Source: Yes71-27 sp040758635
Lineage (GTDB): Bacteria > Bacillota > Desulfotomaculia > Desulfotomaculales > Ammonificaceae
Reading direction: 5' to 3'
DNA length: 39,081 bases
NCBI GenBank assembly: GCA_040758635.1
Contig: JBFLVI010000019.1
Span: forward strand, 1-39,081
Shown: positions 33,099 to 39,081 of the stretch, piece after piece
How positions within the stretch are numbered: the stretch's first letter is position 1
Layout of the letters: each line of letters opens with the position of its first letter
Notes under the pieces: model-generated
What the model saw: only the letters and a program-made list of their open reading frames with translations
Databases searched by the model: none
Told to the model about the DNA's origin: nothing
Translations under genes and position numbers: made by a program

Positions 33099-34298
33099 AT
33101 GCCTTGGAAGCGTTTGGTGGCCGGTTTCATACTGGCGGTCTTTTTGATTGGGCCGGCCGGAGGATGCAGCCGGAAACCAGAACGCAAACCGGTTATGCCC
33201 CTTGTGAAAATCGGCCTGAGTGTGGCCGACGCCACCCGGGACGGGAACGTGATCATCAGAAAAGTGATGGAGGAAAAAGGCCGTGCCGGGAGGGTAAAAG
33301 TTGTTTTCGCAGATGCCGGCGGCGACCCGCTCCGCCAGGAAAAGGACCTGGAGCGCCTGGTGGAAAAGGAGCGGGTGCGGGCTGTGGTGGCTCAGTTCGT
33401 GGACCCGGCAGCGGCCGCGGGGATGGTGCGGCGGTTGAAGGAAGCCGGGGTGAAGGTTGTGGCGCTGGATACCCTGGTGCCCGACGCGCCCCTGGACGCC
33501 TACGTGGCGCCGGATCACGCGCGGGCCGGGGAATTGCTGGCCCAATTCGTCCGTGAAAATCTCCCGGATGGCGGAGGAGCGCCGGCGCGGGTGTTGTTTT
33601 TGGGCGGGGATCCTGACAACCCGGGCATGGAGGCGGTGGCCGCCGCTTTCCGGGAGTTTTTTAGCGGCTACCCGCAGGTCGAGGTTCTGGTGGAAAACAT
33701 TCCCCGGGGTGAGCCCGGTGCGGTACCGGCTCTTGTAGAAGGGATTCTCGCGCGGTACGGGAATGCCGTTAACGCGATAGCGGCGGCCGACAGCCGGCTG
33801 GGGGTGGCGGCAATCGAAGTGCTGCGCGGCCGGGGGCTGGTGGACGCGGTGGTAACGGCCGGCGTGGGTGCCGACCGGAGGGCGACCGACCTGTTGAGCG
33901 CCGGGCAGCACGAAGCAGAGGTGGACGTCCAGCCCGAAATGCTGGGTACCGCCGCGCTCACCGCGGCGGTGGAACTGGTGAAGAAGGGCGAGTGGCGCTA
34001 CGAGACCAGGGTGGCGAACGGCGACTTGAGCGTTCCGGCGCAACTGGTTCCCGTACGCCTTATCCGACCGGAAAGCCTCTACCTGCTTACCGAACGGTGG
34101 CAGAAATACGGGGGCGGCGGAGGAAGCGGCAGCTCTTCGGGCGGTGCCGAAAAAAAGAAGAACGAGCAGGGCGGCGGCAGTAAAGGCGCGGGCGGGGGAA
34201 GCGGGAAACAAACCAGGTTGCGCATTACCACCCAGGACGGGCGCACGGTAGAGGTGGAGATCCCCGGCGAAATCAAAAAAATTGAGACGGTGCAGTAG
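33099..34298 (+). CDS. Periplasmic-binding-type lipoprotein (sugar-binding family)
   Basis: The 399-residue protein has a signal sequence ending in a weak lipobox (PAGGC, Cys23), then a type I periplasmic-binding domain (about 35-330) of the ribose-binding kind: VKIGLSVADATRDG, DAGGDPLRQEKDLERLV, VVALDTLVPDAPLDAYVAPDH, FLGGDP. A Gly/Ser/Lys-rich linker (about 340-375) leads to a short tail (RLRITTQDGRTVEVEIPGE). ATG 33099 has GGGGTGA upstream. No ABC permease or ATPase lies nearby, so it may serve as a sensor or receptor rather than in transport. Confidence 0.82.
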   Translation: MPWKRLVAGFILAVFLIGPAGGCSRKPERKPVMPLVKIGLSVADATRDGNVIIRKVMEEKGRAGRVKVVFADAGGDPLRQEKDLERLVEKERVRAVVAQFVDPAAAAGMVRRLKEAGVKVVALDTLVPDAPLDAYVAPDHARAGELLAQFVRENLPDGGGAPARVLFLGGDPDNPGMEAVAAAFREFFSGYPQVEVLVENIPRGEPGAVPALVEGILARYGNAVNAIAAADSRLGVAAIEVLRGRGLVDAVVTAGVGADRRATDLLSAGQHEAEVDVQPEMLGTAALTAAVELVKKGEWRYETRVANGDLSVPAQLVPVRLIRPESLYLLTERWQKYGGGGGSGSSSGGAEKKKNEQGGGSKGAGGGSGKQTRLRITTQDGRTVEVEIPGEIKKIETVQ

Positions 34299-34562
34299 GT
34301 TTGGTTTCTTGGGCCGGTTGGTTTAACAAAGGGTGCAAAAGTTCTTGCCAGAACGGACACTTTCTTAGAAAATGAGGGGAAGGACACTAATTTTTGGGAT
34401 GCATTTTTACAGGCCGAACCGGGGAGGTGAAAGGGCGAGGGCGCCTTGAACCGCCGGCTGCTTGCGACCCGGGGTCCGGATGCAGGAGAGGTCGGGAGCG
34501 CGGGCCTGTTCGCAGGCGTCGGGCATTTTTCGGAGACTACTTGAAGGGGGAGCATTAACTAA

Positions 34563-35285
34563 ATGGTCACTTGGATGAGAAAACCGGCGCTGCTTTGGGT
34601 GGCGGTAGCCTTTCTCCTTACCTGTCTTACGGGCTGCGGCGGGGGCGAGAAAGAGACGGGGGGCGAGCCCGCGCCTGCCAAATCATCTGAGCGCCAGGAG
34701 ACCGGGGAAGAGCCTTTAGCCGAAGTGTTTGCTAAGGGGAAGAAGATCGAGGGCATGTCTTACGAGTACATTTTGACGATGCCCACCGGCAAAATGACCG
34801 GCAAGGTCTGGATGCAGGGGGAAAAGATGCGGACTGAGGGTACGGTCAACGGACAAAGGATAGTCACGATTGTAGACGGCGAGACGAGTACGGTTTACAC
34901 CTATTATCCGGACCAGAACAGGGCGGTCAAGCTTTCAGCGGGAGAGCAGGGCGAGGAGACACAAAGCCCCACCGATTACGTTGAAAACACCGATCCGGCT
35001 GCCGCCAAAGTCCTGGAAACGACGGTGTACGACGGGGTTAAATGCAGGGTGGTGCTGGTTCAGAGCCCGGACGGCAGCGAAGTAAAAATGTGGGTGCGCG
35101 AAGATTACGGGATTCCCATCCGGGTTGAAACAACGGCTCCGGACGGTACCAAGGTAGTGATGGAATATAAGAACCTGAAGGTCGGGCCGCAGCCTCCCGA
35201 AACCTTCAAGCTGCCGGCGGGCGTACAGGTCACCGATCTGAACGAGATGATGAAGGGTTTGCCCCAAAGGCCCGGCGCTCAGTGA
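34563..35285 (+). CDS. LolA-like / DUF4412-type lipoprotein
   Basis: The 240-residue protein has a signal peptide with lipobox LTGC (Cys25), an acidic linker, and a beta-rich domain from about 60 (YEYILTMPTGKMTGKVWMQGEKMRTEG, VWVREDYGIPIRVE-like, KVGPQPPETFKLPAGVQV), resembling LolA/outer-membrane lipoprotein-sorting folds that in Gram-positive bacteria are of unknown role. GGGGGAG lies about 11 nt before ATG 34563. A UUCG hairpin (GCCTG/CAGGC, 34505-34518) lies in the leader. Confidence 0.75.
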   Translation: MVTWMRKPALLWVAVAFLLTCLTGCGGGEKETGGEPAPAKSSERQETGEEPLAEVFAKGKKIEGMSYEYILTMPTGKMTGKVWMQGEKMRTEGTVNGQRIVTIVDGETSTVYTYYPDQNRAVKLSAGEQGEETQSPTDYVENTDPAAAKVLETTVYDGVKCRVVLVQSPDGSEVKMWVREDYGIPIRVETTAPDGTKVVMEYKNLKVGPQPPETFKLPAGVQVTDLNEMMKGLPQRPGAQ

Positions 35286-35405
35286 TAGGGTCGCCGTCGC
35301 GCTGCGGCTGCTGGACTTGCTACCGCACGGGCAGGCGGGAGCGATGTTCCTGAGACGTAGGGAGGGTATGGGTCCGAGGAGGTCAATCCAACCCAACCGG
35401 TTGTA

Positions 35406-35434
35406 TTGACAAGGATTACGCCACCTGTTAGAAT
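35406..35434 (+). promoter_or_regulatory. Sigma-A promoter of the c-di-AMP riboswitch unit
   Basis: TTGACA (35406-35411), 17-bp spacer and TAGAAT (35429-35434). A perfect 10-bp inverted repeat, ATTTATTTAG (35433-35442) and CTAAATAAAT (35449-35458), overlaps the -10 end and the start site and could be an operator or a 5' hairpin. Confidence 0.8.
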
Positions 35435-35455
35435 TTATTTAGCGGAAACTAAATA

Positions 35456-35664
35456 AATCGCTGAGTTCTCTTCGGAGAAGCGGGGGAACCAGTTTTTGGG
35501 GTGAATCCCGACACTCAACTTCATGTATTATTATTCGTTGCGCTGATGGTTTATCCTGGATCGAAAGGTGTACCGAATAACAGAGGGATGAGAAGCGAGT
35601 TGAGTGTCGGGTAGGGTTAGCTTTCGACCCGAACCCGTCAGCTAACCTCGTAAGCGTGGAAAGA
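35456..35664 (+). ncRNA. Cyclic di-AMP riboswitch (ydaO-yuaA class)
   Basis: The conserved segments of this class are all present: AGCGGGGGAACC (35479-35490), GGGGTGAATC (35499-35508), then after a variable arm GAACCCGTCAGCTAACCTCG (35631-35650) and TAAGCG closing helix P1 with CGCT (35459-35462). The variable arm is a long helix with a perfect 13-bp stem CCCGACACTCAAC/GTTGAGTGTCGGG. Riboswitches of this class switch expression off when c-di-AMP is bound and usually control osmolyte, potassium or cell-wall genes. It is followed by a terminator and the aminomutase gene. Confidence 0.95.
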
Positions 35665-35703
35665 CGGCTTTGCCATGAGGCGTGGCAGGTGTTGCTTTTC
35701 TGC

Positions 35704-35737
35704 GCGCTCCGGAAGGAACTCCGGAGCGCTTCATTTT
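35704..35737 (+). terminator. Riboswitch-controlled terminator
   Basis: GCGCTCCGGA (35704-35713) and TCCGGAGCGC (35720-35729) form a perfect 10-bp stem followed by TTCATTTT, 17 bp before the aminomutase ATG. It is the expected expression platform of the riboswitch. Confidence 0.88.
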
Positions 35738-35753
35738 GACGGGGGTGATACGG

Positions 35754-37070
35754 ATGACCACTTACGATCTAATGACCATCTCTAGTCAGTGCCTGGACCT
35801 TGCTGTTTTAACCCCGGAGAAAAAGCGGCTGGTCGCCCTTGCGCGAGCGGAGGAGCTAAAAAGCCGAATTGCTGATTACCTGGCGGTTCGCGACCACATC
35901 CCTTCCGGCTTCACCTGGGCCGACAGGATTGATTATTGCAGGGAAAGGATTTTGAAGGTTCTTGGAGCTTCACCTTCGGATTGGGAAGACTGGCACTGGC
36001 AGATGCGCAACCGGATTAGTTCCACCGAAATGCTGGCGCAGGTGACCGGTTTGCCGCTGACCACCCTGGCGGACATCGATAAGGTAGCCAGGCGCTACCG
36101 CTGGGCGATTTCACCTTATTACGCTGCGCTTGTTGCGGCGGCAGGACCCGAGAGTCCGGTTTGGCGCCAGGCCGTGCCGTCACTGGAGGAGCTGAAGGAT
36201 TGCGGCGGCAGTCTTGACCCGATGTCCGAGGAACTGACTTCACCGGCTCCCGGGATCACGCGGCGCTATCCCGACCGCTTGATCATCAACGTTACCAACA
36301 TGTGTCCGATGTACTGCCGGCACTGTCAGCGGCGGCGCAATATCGGGGAGGTTGACCGGCACCAGCCCCATTGGGTATTGGAGGCCGCGCTGGACTATAT
36401 CCGGTCCAATCCCGAGATCCGGGACGTACTGGTGACCGGGGGAGACGCCCTGCTCTTGTCAGACCACCAGCTCAACTGGTTGCTGGCGGAGTTGCACCGG
36501 ATTCCGCACGTCGAGATTAAGCGGTTGGGTACGCGGACGCCGGTGACGTTGCCGCAGCGCATTACCGAGGAGCTTTGTGCGGTGCTGGCCAAATACCCGC
36601 CGATTTACATCAATACCCAATTCAACCACCCGCTTGAGGTAACCAGGGAGGCGGCGCGCGCCTGTGACCTGTTGATCCGGGCCGGGGTGGTTCTGGGCAA
36701 CCAGTCTGTGCTTTTGCGCAACGTGAACAACGACCCGTTCGTGATGCGCCGCTTGAATCAGGAACTGCTGAAGATCCGTGTCCGCCCTTACTACCTCTTC
36801 CAGGCCAAGAACGTGCAGGGAACCGGCCACTTTGTCACCCCGGTGGAGGAAGGGGTCCAGATCATGGAGCAGCTGCGCGGTTACACCTCCGGCCTGGCTG
36901 TTCCGACGTACATCATCAATGCTCCCGGTGGGCTGGGCAAAACACCGGTGACGCCGGCTTATGTCGTGGACCAGAAACCCGGTAAGGTTGTTCTGCGTAC
37001 CTGGGAAAAACGCATAGTGCCTTATTCAACCAAAGTTGGAGCCAGGGGAGAGAAAAACAAGGTGATTTAG
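35754..37070 (+). CDS. Radical-SAM 2,3-aminomutase, predicted glutamate 2,3-aminomutase
   Basis: This 438-residue protein belongs to the lysine 2,3-aminomutase family: radical-SAM cluster motif C184-x3-C188-x2-C191 (CPMYCRHC), PLP lysine K396 (APGGLGK), LVTGGDALLL and LRGYTSGLAVPTYI. In lysine 2,3-aminomutase two aspartates (D293, D330 of the clostridial enzyme) hold the lysine side chain. Here they are K352 and N389, the same 37-residue spacing and the same exchange reported for glutamate 2,3-aminomutase (Lys332/Asn369 in C. difficile). It should thus make beta-glutamate, a compatible solute. ATG 35754 has GGGGGTGA upstream. Confidence 0.88.
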   Translation: MTTYDLMTISSQCLDLAVLTPEKKRLVALARAEELKSRIADYLAVRDHIPSGFTWADRIDYCRERILKVLGASPSDWEDWHWQMRNRISSTEMLAQVTGLPLTTLADIDKVARRYRWAISPYYAALVAAAGPESPVWRQAVPSLEELKDCGGSLDPMSEELTSPAPGITRRYPDRLIINVTNMCPMYCRHCQRRRNIGEVDRHQPHWVLEAALDYIRSNPEIRDVLVTGGDALLLSDHQLNWLLAELHRIPHVEIKRLGTRTPVTLPQRITEELCAVLAKYPPIYINTQFNHPLEVTREAARACDLLIRAGVVLGNQSVLLRNVNNDPFVMRRLNQELLKIRVRPYYLFQAKNVQGTGHFVTPVEEGVQIMEQLRGYTSGLAVPTYIINAPGGLGKTPVTPAYVVDQKPGKVVLRTWEKRIVPYSTKVGARGEKNKVI

Positions 37071-37141
37071 GGCCTGCAAGCACTGTCACAAGTAAATTGG
37101 CGGCATGAAGTCCGCAAGAACTTTCTATAATGCTGGATTTG

Positions 37142-37207
37142 TCCGGGAGAAGTTTATTATACTGAAATTGACAGTGCTATTTCGACTAAATCTCCCGGAA
37201 TTTTCTT
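37142..37207 (+). promoter_or_regulatory. Leader hairpin before the trehalose synthesis gene
   Basis: TCCGGGAGA (37142-37150) and TCTCCCGGA (37191-37199) pair perfectly over 9 bp with an inner GAAAT/ATTTC stem, followed by ATTTTCTTT. A TATAAT lies at 37126-37131 without a clear -35 box. It may end transcription from the aminomutase gene or attenuate the next one. Confidence 0.5.
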
Positions 37208-37247
37208 TAAGGCGAACATTAGGTAAGCGAGAGGGGTGTGGCCGCAC

Positions 37248-39081
37248 TTGGGCAGGCTGTTAATTGTTTCCAACAGGCTTCCGGTTACCATTGTCAAGAA
37301 AAGAGACGGCTATCACTTCCTGCCAAGTATCGGAGGGCTGGCCACGGGCCTGAAGTCTGTTTCCGGATCACAGGAGAGCCTTTGGGTCGGGTGGCCCGGC
37401 GAGATCCAGGAAAAAGAGGCATATAAAGAGATTAGAGAAAGGCTCCTGGCCGACTTCAACTGCTACCCGGTATTCCTTGCGCCGCTGGAAGTGGAAAGGT
37501 ACTACGGGGGATTCAGCAACAAAACGATCTGGCCGCTTTTTCATTACTTTCCCGTGTACACCGTATATGACGAGATTTACTGGAAGGCGTACGAACGCGT
37601 GAACCAGATTTTTTGCACCAAAGTCCTGGAAATGGCAAAACCGGACGACGTCATCTGGGTTCACGACTACCATTTAATGCTTCTGCCCAAACTGTTGCGG
37701 GAAAAGCTGCCGGAGGCGGCGATCGGCTTTTTCCTCCACATACCCTTTCCTTCTTTCGAATTGTTCCGGTTGTTGCCCTGGCGGCGGGAGATTCTGGAGG
37801 GTCTTTTGGGAGCCGACCTTATCGGTTTCCACACTTACGACTACGCACGGCATTTCTTGAGCAGCGTGCTCCGTTTGTTAGGCTACGACCACAAGCTCGG
37901 GGAAATCATCACGGGGAACCGCGTGGTCAAGGTGGACTGCTTTCCGATGGGGATTGATTACGACCGGTTTTCCAGGGCCAGCGACGCCGTTGAGGTGCAG
38001 AACGAAATCAGGGCGCTGCGGCAGCAGTTGGGCAACACGCGGGTTATCCTGTCAATTGACCGGTTGGATTATACCAAAGGGATCCCCCAGCGTCTGGAAG
38101 CGTTTGACCTTTTTCTGAGAAGGTACCCGCAGTGGCACGAAAAAGTCACCCTGATTCTGGTGACGGCCCCCTCCCGGTCGAACCTGGACCAGTACCGCCT
38201 GTTGAAGCGAGAGGTGGACGAGCTGGTGGGGCGGATCAACGGCCGGTACGGAACCGTGAGCTGGACGCCCATCCGGTACCTCAGCCGTTCTCTGCCGTTT
38301 TATCCGCTGACGGCGATGTACTGTGTTTCCGATGCGGCGCTGATTACGCCCCTCCGGGACGGCATGAACCTCATTGCAAAGGAATATATTGCCACCAAGA
38401 AGGACGGGAAAGGGGTTTTAATCGTCAGTGAAATGGCCGGCGCGGCAAGCGAGTTGGGAGAGGCCCTGGTGATAAATCCGAACAACAAGGCGGAAATAGC
38501 GGAAGCGCTGAACGAGGCCCTCAAGATGCCCGAGGAGGAGCAGGTGGCGCGCAACCGGATGATGCAGACCAGGCTGAAACGCTGGAACGTGGCGGAGTGG
38601 GCCGAGAGGTTCATTGAAAAACTGGTCGAAACCAGGAAACGCCACGAAGGGCTGTTAGTAAAGCGTTTGAACGCCCGGATGAAGGAGAAACTGGTCGCCG
38701 ACTTTCAAGGGAGCAGCCGCCGCCTGATTCTTCTGGACTACGACGGGACGCTTATCCGGTTCTATACCCGGCCCCAGGATGCGAAACCCGGCGGAGAGGT
38801 GTTGACGCTGCTGGCACGACTGGCTGCCGATCCCCGGAACGAGGTTGTGCTGATAAGCGGGCGGGACAAAAACACGCTCGAAAAATGGTTTGGTTCTTTG
38901 GACGTCGCGTTAATTGCGGAGCACGGATTGTGGGTGAAGGAGAGAGGCAAGGATTGGGAAATGATCGAACCGCTCACCAACGAGTGGAAGGAAGAAATCC
39001 GTCCGATCCTCGAGTTTTTTGCGGACCGGACCCCGGGCTCTTTCATTGAAGAAAAGGAGTTTGCGCTCGTCTTCCACTACC
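37248..39081 (+). CDS. Bifunctional trehalose-6-phosphate synthase/phosphatase (3' partial)
   Basis: About 611 residues are visible before the window ends. Residues 1-465 are a GT20 trehalose-6-phosphate synthase: VSNRLPV, SIGGLATGLK, LWVGWPG, VWVHDYHLMLLP, FFLHIPFPS, LIGFHTYDYARHF, SIDRLDYTKGI and the C-terminal PLRDGMNL and VSEMAGAA. From about 485 a HAD trehalose-phosphatase domain follows, with DYDGT at 497-501 and LISGRD. The fusion makes trehalose from UDP-glucose and glucose-6-phosphate. TTG 37248 follows GAGGGGTG by 9 nt; GTG 37236 is an alternative. Confidence 0.95.
   Translation, partial: MGRLLIVSNRLPVTIVKKRDGYHFLPSIGGLATGLKSVSGSQESLWVGWPGEIQEKEAYKEIRERLLADFNCYPVFLAPLEVERYYGGFSNKTIWPLFHYFPVYTVYDEIYWKAYERVNQIFCTKVLEMAKPDDVIWVHDYHLMLLPKLLREKLPEAAIGFFLHIPFPSFELFRLLPWRREILEGLLGADLIGFHTYDYARHFLSSVLRLLGYDHKLGEIITGNRVVKVDCFPMGIDYDRFSRASDAVEVQNEIRALRQQLGNTRVILSIDRLDYTKGIPQRLEAFDLFLRRYPQWHEKVTLILVTAPSRSNLDQYRLLKREVDELVGRINGRYGTVSWTPIRYLSRSLPFYPLTAMYCVSDAALITPLRDGMNLIAKEYIATKKDGKGVLIVSEMAGAASELGEALVINPNNKAEIAEALNEALKMPEEEQVARNRMMQTRLKRWNVAEWAERFIEKLVETRKRHEGLLVKRLNARMKEKLVADFQGSSRRLILLDYDGTLIRFYTRPQDAKPGGEVLTLLARLAADPRNEVVLISGRDKNTLEKWFGSLDVALIAEHGLWVKERGKDWEMIEPLTNEWKEEIRPILEFFADRTPGSFIEEKEFALVFHY

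Noticed and set aside
34299..34562. Possible riboswitch before the LolA-like lipoprotein
   Set aside because: The region has a UUCG hairpin and a repeated GGACACT, but none of the consensus segments of known riboswitches could be matched.
37238..37426. 62-residue frame at the start of the trehalose gene
   Set aside because: Different frame from the GT20 coding sequence, which is unambiguous from TTG 37248.

Overview
The window is about 39 kb of GC-rich (roughly 60% G+C by eye) bacterial chromosome. The gene content and signals point to an anaerobic, probably thermophilic and Gram-positive-type Firmicute of the Peptococcaceae / Thermoanaerobacterales kind. The reasons are strong AGGAGG ribosome sites with many GTG and TTG starts, canonical sigma-A promoters, a GerMN lipoprotein, long-form HPF, YitT, YaaL-like DUF2508, a CooT-type nickel protein (a hint of CO dehydrogenase) and a split transketolase. 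The species assignment is inference. No rRNA, tRNA, CRISPR array or intact transposase gene was seen.

Layout. 1-1.4 kb: end of a membrane/zinc-ribbon protein and a cell-wall amidase. 1.4-11.2 kb: a cofactor block on the + strand. It starts with a sigma-A promoter and a structured leader, then a DUF2520 dehydrogenase, panB, panC and panD (pantothenate), nadA, nadB and nadC (NAD, with their own promoter), birA, coaX (pantothenate kinase) and a homologue of cyanobacterial acyl-ACP reductase. 11.2-13.4 kb: greA and lysS. 13.4-16.3 kb (- strand): a GerMN lipoprotein and an OmpR-type two-component system. 16.5-23.5 kb: a GyrI-like protein, a cold-shock protein, hpf, a protein of unknown function, secA and prfB (with the programmed +1 frameshift). 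23.9-26.7 kb: a YitT-family membrane protein and the two transketolase subunits. 26.9-31.0 kb: ftsE, ftsX, an M23 peptidase with a coiled coil, and a C-terminal processing protease, which form a cell-division/envelope set. 31.0-34.3 kb: CooT, a small insertion element with target-site duplication, family-4 uracil-DNA glycosylase, DUF2508 and an orphan periplasmic-binding lipoprotein. 34.5-39.1 kb: a LolA-like lipoprotein, then a cyclic-di-AMP riboswitch with terminator in front of a lysine-2,3-aminomutase homologue whose substrate residues match glutamate 2,3-aminomutase, then a trehalose-phosphate synthase/phosphatase fusion that runs off the window.

How it fits together. The cofactor block takes pantothenate from 2-oxoisovalerate and aspartate to the first step of CoA, with the DUF2520 protein the likely ketopantoate reductase; aspartate also feeds NAD through nadB-nadA-nadC. 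The most interesting system is at the right end: a c-di-AMP sensor (c-di-AMP controls osmotic and potassium balance) in front of an enzyme predicted to make beta-glutamate, next to a trehalose-synthesis fusion. Together they look like an osmolyte locus. Other points of interest are the acyl-ACP-reductase-like protein in an anaerobe, a 284-bp MITE-like element with perfect ends and duplication, a secA gene that seems to begin at CTG behind a terminator-like hairpin, and helically phased TGTTACA repeats next to a two-component system.
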